64,000 nt of DNA, taken from the NCBI RefSeq assembly GCF_000738005.1, contig NZ_JHAL01000002.1, positions 1,486,634 through 1,550,633 on the forward strand. The letters run 5' to 3'. Position 1 is the first letter of the stretch, and each line of letters begins with the position of its first letter. Under the pieces are notes generated by a model, which was not told the origin of the DNA, searched no databases, and saw only the letters and a program-made list of their open reading frames with translations. The position numbers were made by a program, and so were the translations under genes. Source of the DNA: Bifidobacterium crudilactis (GTDB lineage Bacteria; Actinomycetota; Actinomycetes; Actinomycetales; Bifidobacteriaceae). Below, piece by piece: positions 33,998 to 42,794 of this stretch.

Positions 33998-34064
33998 GTA
34001 TCGGGCCCGTGCACACCCAGCCACTTTGCGCGCAGCTCCGTTTATCAGCCCGATACGAATCGGC

Positions 34065-36098
34065 TCAGGACTCCGCGAGTTCCGAGAGTTCCAGCCACTC
34101 TTCCTCAAGCGCATCAGCTTCCTGCGACACAGCTTGCAGTTGTTCGTTCAGCGCATTGAGACCTTCGAAATCGGCCGGGTCATGCTGGGCCATCTGCTGT
34201 TCCAGGCTTTCCTTCGACTTCGTCAACTTCGCCAGCTTGCGTTCTATCGCATTAGCTCGTTTGCCCGCGTCACGCTTCGCGGTTCTTTGGGCTTTGGCAT
34301 CCTGCTCGGCATCGGCCCCGGCATCCGCGGACGACGTTCCAGAACCTTCATCGTCAGATGTCGCATACCCATTCTCGGAGTGCTCGACGCCGACCAACCC
34401 GAGATATTCGTCCACTCCCCCCGGCAGATGACGGACTTTGCCTTCCAGCAAGGCATACTGTTGGTCGGTGACGCGTTCAAGAAGGTAGCGATCGTGGGAC
34501 ACCACGATCAAGGTACCTGGCCAGGTGTCCAGCAGGTCCTCCATCACCGCGAGCATGTCGGTATCGAGGTCGTTCCCCGGCTCGTCCATGATGAGCACAT
34601 TGGGTTCGTCAAGCAGGATGAGCAGCAGTTGCATCCGGCGTTTCTGCCCTCCTGAGAGGTCCTGGATGCGCGTCATCAGCTGTGCCGACTCGAAGCCGAG
34701 CCGCTCCATCAGCTGCCCGGGAGTGACTTCCTTGCCTTCGACGATATAACTGCTTTTGTAGCGTGCAAGCACTTCCTGAATGCGGTATGGGCCGAGTTTT
34801 TCGAGTTCATCCAAACGCTGTGTCAGCACGGCGAATTTCACCGTTTTACCGATATTCACACGACCGACGGTGGGTTTCAGCGTCCCGTCTATGATGCTGA
34901 GCAGCGTGGATTTTCCTGCCCCATTGGCACCGACGATGCCGAAACGGTCACCCGGTCCGATAAGCCAGGTCACATCGTCCAGTACCTTGCGCCCGCTGAT
35001 GGTCACATGCTTCGCCGCCGATGTCTGGTCCTGCCCGTCATCGTTTCCACCGCCTTGGCCCTCGCTTCCATCGGAACCATGCTGTGCACTCAGTCCATTC
35101 GACGAATCATCATCCACCAGTATCTCCACCGAGCCCGTCAGCGGAGGCTGTGCATAGGGGGATTCGACCACATCGACGGCCTGAGCGGCTTCGATTTCAT
35201 TGTGCTGGTATATCTGGGTCACATCCACCAGATCCACCACCTGCTTGCCCAGACGCGAGGTCGCCATCTGCCGCAGCTCCAATGCGTTGCGCATCGGTGG
35301 GACGTCGGCAATCAGCTCATTCGCCGCCTTGACGTGGAATTTCTGCTTCGTGGCACGGGCGCGAGCGCCTCGGGTGAGCCACGCCAGCTCCTTGCGCGCC
35401 AGATTGCGACGCTTGTTTTCCATCACATCGGCCTGACGATCGCGTTCCACGCGCTGCAGCATATACGCGCTGTATCCACCTTCGAAGGGGTCGATAACGC
35501 CATCGTGGACCTCCCACATGCTCTGGCATACCTCATCAAGGAACCAGCGATCGTGGGTGACCAACAGCAGTGCGCCGCTGCCTTTCGACCATCGAGACTG
35601 CAAGTGCTCGGCGAGCCAATGAATCGTGACGATGTCCAAATGATTGGTGGGCTCGTCAAGTGCCAGAATATCCCAGTCATGCAGCAGCAATCTCGCGAGG
35701 TCGGCACGTCTGCGCTGCCCTCCGGAAAGCGACCCGACCTTCGCATCGAGACTGATTCCTCCGAGCAGGGCCTGGACGATGTCGCGGGAAGTCGCGTCTG
35801 CGGCCCACTCATAGTCCGCACGGTTCTCCAAAGCTGCCTCGCGGACGGTCATCGCGTCGTCCAGAGGATCGCGCTGATCGAGCATACCGAAGCTAAGACC
35901 GTTGCGTCTGGTCACTCGTCCGGAATCCGGCTGCTGCACTCCGGCCAGCAGTTGCAGCAAGGTGGATTTACCTCCACCGTTACGCCCGACGATGCCGATG
36001 CGGTCGCCTTCAAACACTCCCTGCGTCACATCGGTGAAAATCGTGGTTGTGGCGAAGGCGAGGTCCACATGTTCAAGGCCCAAATCATATATCGGCAT
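34065..36098 (-). CDS. ABC-F family ATPase
   Basis: Soluble twin-ATPase of 677 residues acting on the ribosome (translation factor or antibiotic-resistance type), with no membrane domain. The first ABC has GRNGGGKST, LSGGQRRRADLARLLL and LALDEPTNHLD; the second has GANGAGKST, LSGGQKRRMQLLLILL and LIMDEPGNDLD. The linker between them has a Gly/Asp/Gln-rich low-complexity insert (SAQHGSDGSEGQGGGNDDGQ). A C-terminal coiled coil (AIERKLAKLTKSKESLEQQM...) resembles the Uup type. ATG 36098 has GGAG seven bases upstream; the frame is open to 36167. The second Walker B reads DEPGNDLD instead of DEPTNHLD, as in Uup-type members. Confidence 0.92.
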   Translation of the reverse strand: MPIYDLGLEHVDLAFATTTIFTDVTQGVFEGDRIGIVGRNGGGKSTLLQLLAGVQQPDSGRVTRRNGLSFGMLDQRDPLDDAMTVREAALENRADYEWAADATSRDIVQALLGGISLDAKVGSLSGGQRRRADLARLLLHDWDILALDEPTNHLDIVTIHWLAEHLQSRWSKGSGALLLVTHDRWFLDEVCQSMWEVHDGVIDPFEGGYSAYMLQRVERDRQADVMENKRRNLARKELAWLTRGARARATKQKFHVKAANELIADVPPMRNALELRQMATSRLGKQVVDLVDVTQIYQHNEIEAAQAVDVVESPYAQPPLTGSVEILVDDDSSNGLSAQHGSDGSEGQGGGNDDGQDQTSAAKHVTISGRKVLDDVTWLIGPGDRFGIVGANGAGKSTLLSIIDGTLKPTVGRVNIGKTVKFAVLTQRLDELEKLGPYRIQEVLARYKSSYIVEGKEVTPGQLMERLGFESAQLMTRIQDLSGGQKRRMQLLLILLDEPNVLIMDEPGNDLDTDMLAVMEDLLDTWPGTLIVVSHDRYLLERVTDQQYALLEGKVRHLPGGVDEYLGLVGVEHSENGYATSDDEGSGTSSADAGADAEQDAKAQRTAKRDAGKRANAIERKLAKLTKSKESLEQQMAQHDPADFEGLNALNEQLQAVSQEADALEEEWLELSELAES

Positions 36099-36191
36099 GA
36101 TTCTCCAATATAGCCGTATGCTTGCACAGAAGCCTCGGCGGCACGACGACCGCCTGTGCAGCCGCAATCCGAAATCAGCGTGATGGCCGCT

Positions 36192-36923
36192 CTACCGGCG
36201 CTCATCCTCCAGAAACGCCGCATATGTGGAACAGCGTGCCGCGAAACCGGAGAACACGGAATCAGCCAGAGGTTGCAGCTGCGTGTTGAAAGCCGCGAAA
36301 TCATCACGAATCTGCGATATCTGAGATTTCTTCATGCCTTTTACCATCGCCGGTTCCTCAAGCCACTCCTCCAGCAAGGGCCCGCTCACTTCAAGATGGA
36401 ACTGCATGGCCAGCGCCGAACCGATGCGGAAGGCCTGCACCTTCGTCTGCTCGGAACGCGCCAGCGGTTCCGCACCCTCGGGCAGTCCGACCACATCATG
36501 ATGCCAGTGCAGTACATTCAGCTGCCTGCTCCACATCGAGAAGTAATCATGCTGGGCCAGACGTTTGATAGGCCCGAAACCGACCTCATCCACTGCTCCT
36601 GCAGTGAGTTTCGCCCCCAGCGCGGTGGCTATGATCTGCTGCCCCAGGCAGACGCCGATCACCGGTTTGCCGACGCTGATCGCCGCACGAGCGAGTTTCG
36701 CCTCTTTTTTCAACCCCGGATAGTGTTCGAAATCCGTTGCCCCCATAGGACCGCCCATAATCACCACGCCCGCGATTTCCTGAAATTCGGGAAGATCGGG
36801 CTTCGTCTGCTTGGTGATGTTCAACATCGTGGTCTGCAGACCGACGTCTTCCAAACACTCCAGTATCCTGCCGGGTTTTTCCCATTCGGCATGCTGAAGG
36901 ATGAGCACCTGAGGTTTTGCCAT
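36192..36923 (-). CDS. Class I glutamine amidotransferase (GMP-synthase-like)
   Basis: Protein of 243 residues with a GATase-1 fold: GVVIMGGPMGATDFEHYPGL, the nucleophile Cys in VIGVCLGQQIIATALGA, and the His/Glu pair in AMQFHLEVS. It lacks a synthetase domain, so it is a stand-alone member whose target is unknown; relatives hydrolyse gamma-glutamyl compounds. It begins four genes away from any purine gene and is not in an evident operon. The ATG is followed at once by the domain. Confidence 0.88.
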   Translation of the reverse strand: MAKPQVLILQHAEWEKPGRILECLEDVGLQTTMLNITKQTKPDLPEFQEIAGVVIMGGPMGATDFEHYPGLKKEAKLARAAISVGKPVIGVCLGQQIIATALGAKLTAGAVDEVGFGPIKRLAQHDYFSMWSRQLNVLHWHHDVVGLPEGAEPLARSEQTKVQAFRIGSALAMQFHLEVSGPLLEEWLEEPAMVKGMKKSQISQIRDDFAAFNTQLQPLADSVFSGFAARCSTYAAFLEDERR

Positions 36924-36989
36924 ACCTCCATTGTGGCATCACTTGTGTAAAACGTGCACAAGGACCACACGATTCGATACCCTCGCATA

Positions 36990-37018
36990 TTGCCGTTGTC
37001 GTTCATCGTGCATATTCT
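36990..37018 (+). promoter_or_regulatory. cysS: Promoter of cysS, suggesting a leaderless mRNA
   Basis: TTGCCG (36990-36995), a 17-bp spacer and TATTCT (37013-37018) lie so that transcription would begin at or next to the ATG (37026), only seven bases after the -10 box. There is no Shine-Dalgarno sequence. Confidence 0.65.
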
Positions 37019-37025
37019 CGTTGGT

Positions 37026-38624
37026 ATGACCACACGCCAGAAATCGCATGATTCCAGCACATCAGCGGCTTCGAACCTGCGCTTGTACGATACCGCAAGC
37101 CACAAGGTGGAGCCTTTCGCACCTCTGAAACCCGGCGAGGTCGGTATCTATGTGTGCGGGGCCACCGTGCAGAGCTCCCCGCATGTGGGGCATATCCGAG
37201 CGGCCGTGGCCTTCGATGTGGTTCGCCGCTGGCTGATGAGGCTTGGCTACAAGGTCACTTTCATCCGTAACGTCACCGATGTTGACGACAAGATCATCGC
37301 AAAGGCCGAGGCTGCCGGGCAGCAATGGTGGGAACGTGCGTACATATACGAACGAGAGTTCACCCATGCCTACGACGCTCTCGGCGTATTGCCCCCGACA
37401 TACGAACCACGGGCGACGGGCCATATTCTGGATATGGTCGACCTGATTCAGCGCATCATCGACAACGGGCACGCATACGTGTTGAAGGATGCCGAGGGCA
37501 AACCTTCAGGTGATGTCTATTTCGATGTGGCTTCCTGGCCGGAGTATGGCGCTTTGACGCATCAGGAGTCCGGAACCCTGGCCGCGGACGACAACGCAGC
37601 CGTGGCGGACCGCATGGGCCCCAGCATAGATGCGGAGGGCGAAGACAAATACAACCCCGGCGATGCCGCGGACATCTCGGAGCAGAAGCACGATCCCAGG
37701 GATTTCGCCCTGTGGAAGTCCCCCAAGGCGAGTGACCCGCAAACCGCACGCTGGCAGACACCCTTCGGAACAGGCAGACCGGGCTGGCATATCGAATGCT
37801 CTGCCATGAGCCACCGCTACCTGGGTGACAGTTTTGACATCCACGGCGGGGGTCTTGACCTGCGCTTCCCGCATCACGAGAACGAGATGGCTCAGTCCCA
37901 CGCCGCCGGCTGGGGTTTCGCCAAGCACTGGATGCATTCCGCCTGGGTGACCGAAAAGGGCGAGAAGATGAGCAAATCATTGGGAAACGGCCTTGCCGTC
38001 ACCACTGTGCTCGATGCCTATCCGGCCTGGGTGGTCCGCTATGCCTTGGCCTCCGTGCAGTATCGTTCGATGCTGGAATGGAGCGATCAGACACTGAACG
38101 AGGCTGCGAGCGCATTCGACCGTATCGCCAATTTCGTCGAAAGGGCAGGTGCCGCCTTGGGGTCCCAGCCCGGAAGAGACGAAGTCAGGGATGTGGATGC
38201 CGATGCCTTGCCACATGACTTCGTTGCGGCGATGAACGAGGACATCAACGTTGCGGGAGCGATGGCATGCGTGTTCGCCGCCATTCGCAGCGGAAATACG
38301 CTGCTTTCCCAGCTCGATGACAGACTCCGCGACGAGTCTCAGCTCGATGCTCTTCGAGAACTGCTGTTGCAGCTTCGCGCCATGCTTGACGTATTCGGAC
38401 TGGACCCATTGGATGCTCAGTGGGCTTCAGGCGCATCGAGCGAGGCTGAGGATGCACGGGGAACCGTGTTGGACACTTTGATTCGCGAACAGCTCGACGC
38501 TCGCGCTCAGGCTCGTGCCGACCGTGACTTCACCAAGGCCGACGCCATCCGAGATGCGCTGAACAATGCCGGGGTCCTTATCGAAGACGCCCCAGGCGGT
38601 TCTTCGTGGAGTCTCAAGCACTGA
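37026..38624 (+). CDS. cysS: Cysteinyl-tRNA synthetase
   Basis: Class I synthetase of 532 residues charging tRNA-Cys. The zinc and HIGH region is YVCGATVQSSPHVGHIRA, with further zinc ligands in GWHIECSAMSHRYLG and HHENEMAQS, and the KMSKS loop is KGEKMSKSLGN. The insertion ESGTLAADDNAAVADRMGPSIDAEGEDKYNPGDAADISEQKHD is longer than in E. coli. The start ATG 37026 is the first fitting the domain; the frame is open to 36954. The -10 box next to the ATG suggests leaderless translation. Confidence 0.95.
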   Translation: MTTRQKSHDSSTSAASNLRLYDTASHKVEPFAPLKPGEVGIYVCGATVQSSPHVGHIRAAVAFDVVRRWLMRLGYKVTFIRNVTDVDDKIIAKAEAAGQQWWERAYIYEREFTHAYDALGVLPPTYEPRATGHILDMVDLIQRIIDNGHAYVLKDAEGKPSGDVYFDVASWPEYGALTHQESGTLAADDNAAVADRMGPSIDAEGEDKYNPGDAADISEQKHDPRDFALWKSPKASDPQTARWQTPFGTGRPGWHIECSAMSHRYLGDSFDIHGGGLDLRFPHHENEMAQSHAAGWGFAKHWMHSAWVTEKGEKMSKSLGNGLAVTTVLDAYPAWVVRYALASVQYRSMLEWSDQTLNEAASAFDRIANFVERAGAALGSQPGRDEVRDVDADALPHDFVAAMNEDINVAGAMACVFAAIRSGNTLLSQLDDRLRDESQLDALRELLLQLRAMLDVFGLDPLDAQWASGASSEAEDARGTVLDTLIREQLDARAQARADRDFTKADAIRDALNNAGVLIEDAPGGSSWSLKH

Positions 38625-38736
38625 GTTCCAGGTCTCTGACCGCATATGCTGGCATATGCAGTGAGTCGGCATATGGTGAACCGGCATGCACCGCTTGGGA
38701 AGGTACCTTGCCGGATGCACCATGTGGGGTATGTGT

Positions 38737-38846
38737 TTTGTGTAGGGATTATCGGTCAAGTCTCACCGTGAGAATCGGCATCACCATTGCAATGATGCCG
38801 ATTCTCGCCAGCGATATGTCTCAGCGCCTTTCATATCCCTACACAA
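38737..38846. repeat. Inverted-repeat element, family 2, copy B
   Basis: Starts TTTGTGTAGGGATT and ends ATATCCCTACACAA. It lies between the convergent cysS and pyruvate oxidase genes. Inside is a separate strong hairpin, GAGAATCGGCATCA-ccattgcaa-TGATGCCGATTCTC (38770-38806), which copies A, C and D lack. Confidence 0.88.
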
Positions 38847-38869
38847 CCGGCAATCCGGTGGATTTCAGC

Positions 38870-40717
38870 TCAGAACCCGCCCTGTTCGATGCGTGAAACC
38901 GTGGAATCGAGACCTTCCTGGGCCAGGTAATAGCTCAGAGGCTGCAGGTCCTCGGCCTCGTAACGCCTGCGGAATTCGGCAATCTGCTCGGGTGTGCTGA
39001 TGCGTGGGTCGAGTTCGAGCATTTCTGCCGGCAACGGCCTGTCACCACTGATTTTGGCATCGATGAGCACGGTCCGACCTGCGGCGATATCCTGCATCGC
39101 CTTCTCGAACACATCCTGAACCTCGGCGATGGTGGTGATCGTGTATCCCACGGCACCCATCGACTCGGCCAATTTCGCGTAATCGATATCCATGAACTGC
39201 ACGCCCAGGAAGCCCAGATTGGTGTCTTCCTGCTCGTCCTTGATAAACCCGTACTGCTTGTTGGCGAACACGACGTTGATAATCGGCAGATGATACTGCA
39301 CTTCCGTCGCCAGATCCTGCATGACCATGTTGAAACCGCCGTCACCGGCCAGATTCCATACCTGCCGGTCAGGGAAATCCACCTTTGCCGTCAGGGCGCC
39401 CGGAATGCCTATGCCCATCGTGGCGAACAGCGACGAGGTGCGCCACATCTGCTTCGGATTCATATGCAGGTGGCGAATCGAGGTCTGGGTCACATCGCCG
39501 ACGTCGACCGAGAAGATGGCATCCTCGTCGGCATGCTCGTTGATGGCGTCATAGACCTGGTAGAGCTGGAGCTCGCCGTCGCGCTTCTTCTCCAACTTAT
39601 GCACGTAGGCGTTCCAGTTGGCGATGTTGGCAAGATTCGCCCTCCACCAGCCGGATTCCTCCTTCTCGTCCACATCCTCGGTGATTGCACGCAGGGCGTC
39701 GCCCGCATCGCCCAGAATGGCGACGTCGGCATTGTGTCGTTTGCCGAGTTTCGCGGGGTCGATATCTATCTGGATGAACTTGCGCACATTCTTGAAGAGG
39801 TTGGATACCTCGGCGAAGGGGTAGTTGCTGCCAACGAAGAGCACCGTATCCGCTTCCGGGAACACTTCGACGGACGGTTTCGTCGACACTCGGTTCGGAC
39901 TGCCCAGCAGCGCTTCGAAGTCCGAAGGGAAGTTGTCGAAGCTGATGCCGGTATTGGCCAAAGGAGCCTTGATCTTGCGGCAGAGGTCCATCACGATTTG
40001 ATGCTCGCCACGAGTACCGACTCCTGCGAAGACCAGCGGACGTTCAGCGGCGTTGAGCAGTTCGACCGCGGCCGCGATGTCGACGGTGTCGAGCAGGGGC
40101 TTCGGATACCTTCTGAAGGAATGCGCCGCGGAATACCAGCCATCGGCGGGAATATCCTCCCATCCCAGGTTCACGGGAATCTGCACGACGGCCACGCCGT
40201 TCTTGGAGTACGCCTGACGCATGGCCTCGTCGATGACGTGAGGCATCTGAGCGGCTGTGGAGACCTGTCGGTTGTATACGGCGACATCGGCATAGATGGG
40301 ATTCTGGTTCATCTCCTGGAAGGTGTCCATATTGAGTCCCGCGGTGCCGAACTGACCGATCAGAGCCAGTACCGGCACATGCTCCTCGCGTGCGTCATAC
40401 AGGCCGTTGAGCGTATGCGTGCCTCCGGGGCCGGCGGACCCGAAGCATACACCGATATGGCCGGTGTACTTGGCGTGCATGGAGGCGGCCATCGCGCCGA
40501 CCTCCTCGTGTCGGACCTGGATGTAGTCGATGTTCTCGCGTTCCACGAAGAGGGCGTCCATCAGCGAGTTGATCGATCCGCCCGGAATGCCATACAGATG
40601 CTTGACCCCCCAGGATTCCAGAACCTTGACGGTCGCCACCGCCGCCTTGATGGTTCCTTCCTTGTGCTGGTTCGCCGTCCTGCTGTCGAATCCAAACTGA
40701 ATGACGTTCTTGGCCAT
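38870..40717 (-). CDS. spxB: Pyruvate oxidase (SpxB type, H2O2- and acetyl-phosphate-forming)
   Basis: ThDP- and FAD-dependent enzyme of 615 residues. The N-terminus VLESWGVKHLYGIPGGSINSLMDAL and RHEEVGAMAASMHAKYTGHIGVCFGSAGPGGTH match SpxB/Pox of lactic acid bacteria, and DGWYSAAHSFRRYPKP and GIGIPGALTAKVDFPDRQVWNLAGDGGFNMVMQDL follow. It turns pyruvate, O2 and phosphate into acetyl phosphate, CO2 and H2O2, which would feed the bifid shunt's acetate kinase. AAAGGAG lies seven bases before ATG 40717; the frame is open to 40888. A PoxB-type (quinone-dependent) enzyme is less likely, since the C-terminal membrane-binding helix of PoxB is not evident. Its H2O2 would be removed by the NADH peroxidase. 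Confidence 0.85.
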   Translation of the reverse strand: MAKNVIQFGFDSRTANQHKEGTIKAAVATVKVLESWGVKHLYGIPGGSINSLMDALFVERENIDYIQVRHEEVGAMAASMHAKYTGHIGVCFGSAGPGGTHTLNGLYDAREEHVPVLALIGQFGTAGLNMDTFQEMNQNPIYADVAVYNRQVSTAAQMPHVIDEAMRQAYSKNGVAVVQIPVNLGWEDIPADGWYSAAHSFRRYPKPLLDTVDIAAAVELLNAAERPLVFAGVGTRGEHQIVMDLCRKIKAPLANTGISFDNFPSDFEALLGSPNRVSTKPSVEVFPEADTVLFVGSNYPFAEVSNLFKNVRKFIQIDIDPAKLGKRHNADVAILGDAGDALRAITEDVDEKEESGWWRANLANIANWNAYVHKLEKKRDGELQLYQVYDAINEHADEDAIFSVDVGDVTQTSIRHLHMNPKQMWRTSSLFATMGIGIPGALTAKVDFPDRQVWNLAGDGGFNMVMQDLATEVQYHLPIINVVFANKQYGFIKDEQEDTNLGFLGVQFMDIDYAKLAESMGAVGYTITTIAEVQDVFEKAMQDIAAGRTVLIDAKISGDRPLPAEMLELDPRISTPEQIAEFRRRYEAEDLQPLSYYLAQEGLDSTVSRIEQGGF

Positions 40718-41169
40718 GATCGCTCCTTTGCGTCCTGTACATCCCTTACGTCCGCACATCAGTGCGAAGCTTCCTTGCCGTGCAGTTGAGCAGCTATGAG
40801 CTCTTTCCCGATGGTGTTCAATCGGCGTCACTACATTGTCTTTCTCAACACTGTGTCTTCCGCCACTGTGTCTTTCGCCGTATCCCAAGCGCTCCCCTGC
40901 ACCGTTATGGACACCCTAACATTCACTGATTGGAGATTGCCCCGCCATTCATATGAGCTTCATCACATCCATGACGGCGCAAGCCCGTGACATGTCTCAA
41001 TCTCCTCGGCATCGGCATGACCTTCGATGACGGTGATGCCTGTGCTGGCGGCAAGGACGCCGCATACGACATACTTTCCCCGACTTTCCCCGACTTGCTC
41101 CGGACAAACACGGTCCTTTCACGCCAGTGGCACGACATTCTCCCGCCTGACCGTTAGACTTGTAGCACT
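40718..41169. other. Divergent region between pyruvate oxidase and ffh
   Basis: Both genes diverge from here. The 40832-40879 part has three related ~16-bp direct repeats (ACATTGTCTTTCTCA, ACACTGTGTCTTCCGCC, ACTGTGTCTTTCGCC), a possible operator array upstream of the oxidase gene. No gene seen. The ffh ATG has no ribosome site, so its promoter is probably just upstream. Confidence 0.45.
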
Positions 41170-42786
41170 ATGGCTGCTTTCACTTCATTGACCGATAGAC
41201 TATCCGGGGCTTTCAAGCATCTGCGTTCCAAGGGCAAACTCACGCCCGCGGACATCGACGCCACCATTCGTGAGATACGTCGCGCCCTGCTCGACGCCGA
41301 TGTCGCACTTGACGTGGTGCGCTCCTTCACAGCACAGGTCCGCGAACGCGCACTCGGCGAGGAAGTCTCGAAGGCTCTGAATCCGGCGCAGCAGATTGTC
41401 AGCATCGTCAATGAGGAATTGACGAAGGTTCTTGGCTCAGGAGTGGATAGGCCACTCAACTTCGCCAAGAAACCACCGACCATCATTATGCTTGCCGGTC
41501 TGCAGGGTGCGGGTAAAACCACCTTGGCGGGCAAGCTCGGCTATTGGCTGAAAGACACCGGGCACACGCCGTTGCTCGTCGCCGCCGACCTGCAACGTCC
41601 GAACGCCGTCACACAGCTTCAGGTGGTGGGGGAACGTGCCGGCGTACCGGTGTACGCACCGGAACCGGGCGTGCAGTCAGGTTCCTCGGACGTGGTCTCC
41701 CCCGGTCAGTCGACCGGCGACCCGGTGAAGGTCGCCCGCGATTCCGTGCGTCTCGCCCAGGACAAGCTGTATGACACCGTCATCATCGATACCGCCGGAC
41801 GCCTTGGTGTCGATCAGGAGCTGATGGCTCAGGCACGCAATATCCGTGACGCCGTGCAACCCAACGAGATTCTGTTCGTCATCGACGCGATGATCGGCCA
41901 GGACGCGGTGCAGACCGCCAAGGCCTTTGACGAGGGTGTCGATTTCACCGGCGTGGTGCTCTCCAAACTCGATGGTGACGCCCGTGGCGGTGCCGCGCTT
42001 TCCGTCGCCAGCGTCACCGGCAAGCCGATTCTGTTCGCCTCGACAGGTGAAGGACTCAAGGACTTCGAGGTCTTCCACCCTGACCGCATGGCCTCGCGCA
42101 TCCTGGATATGGGCGACATTCTCACACTCATCGAGCAGGCTCAGAAGCAGTTCGACGAGGAGGAGGCCCGTGAAGCGGCCGCGAAACTTTCCGACGGCAG
42201 TTTCGGTCTCGATGATTTCATGTCCCAACTGCAGCAGGTACGCAAACTCGGCTCGATGAAAAGCCTGCTTGGCATGATTCCGGGCATGGCGCAGCACCGC
42301 AAGGAACTCGAGCAGTTCGATGAAAAAGAAATCGACCGTACCGAAGCCATCATCAATTCGATGACCCCACAGGAACGCCACGAGCCGAAAATCATCAATG
42401 GCTCACGCCGCGCCCGCATCGCCTACGGTGCAGGCACCACCGTCTCGGCGGTTAACGGTCTTCTGCAGCGTTTCGAACAAGCCGCCAAGATGATGCGCCG
42501 TATGAGCAACGGCTCACGAGGAATGCCGGGCATGCCAGGAATGCCAGGCATGGGAGGGGCTGCAGGCGCCGGCAAAAAGGGCGGCAAGAAATCGAAGAAA
42601 CGCAACTCCAAATCAGGCAACCCGATGAAGCGCGAAGCCGAGGAGAAGGCGCTGCGCGAGAGGCTGAGCGGCAACGGTCCGAAGTCCTCAGGATCGGCGT
42701 TCAGCAAGAAGCCTCAGACTCCCGCAGGCATGCCTGACATGCCCCCAAATCTCGGTGGCGGTCTTGGCGGCTTGCTCGGCAACTAA
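41170..42786 (+). CDS. ffh: Signal recognition particle protein Ffh
   Basis: SRP54 GTPase of 538 residues that targets membrane proteins with 4.5S RNA and FtsY. The N-domain runs to about 90, the G-domain has GLQGAGKTTLAGKLG, LVAADLQRPNA, DTAGRLGVDQ and LSKLDGDARGGAALS, and a Met-rich M-domain (MKSLLGMIPGM, MPGMPGMPGMGG) follows. The C-terminal tail is lysine- and glycine-rich. A Gln/Ser/Asp insert (VQSGSSDVVSPGQSTGDP) lengthens the G domain. No Shine-Dalgarno site precedes the ATG, so leaderless translation is possible. Confidence 0.96.
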   Translation: MAAFTSLTDRLSGAFKHLRSKGKLTPADIDATIREIRRALLDADVALDVVRSFTAQVRERALGEEVSKALNPAQQIVSIVNEELTKVLGSGVDRPLNFAKKPPTIIMLAGLQGAGKTTLAGKLGYWLKDTGHTPLLVAADLQRPNAVTQLQVVGERAGVPVYAPEPGVQSGSSDVVSPGQSTGDPVKVARDSVRLAQDKLYDTVIIDTAGRLGVDQELMAQARNIRDAVQPNEILFVIDAMIGQDAVQTAKAFDEGVDFTGVVLSKLDGDARGGAALSVASVTGKPILFASTGEGLKDFEVFHPDRMASRILDMGDILTLIEQAQKQFDEEEAREAAAKLSDGSFGLDDFMSQLQQVRKLGSMKSLLGMIPGMAQHRKELEQFDEKEIDRTEAIINSMTPQERHEPKIINGSRRARIAYGAGTTVSAVNGLLQRFEQAAKMMRRMSNGSRGMPGMPGMPGMGGAAGAGKKGGKKSKKRNSKSGNPMKREAEEKALRERLSGNGPKSSGSAFSKKPQTPAGMPDMPPNLGGGLGGLLGN

Positions 42787-42794
42787 GAGCCTCT

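Noticed and set aside
38642-38676. Three GCATATG motifs after cysS as regulatory sites
   Set aside because: They lie at the 3' end of cysS between convergent genes, where no promoter is expected; short self-complementary hexamers occur by chance.
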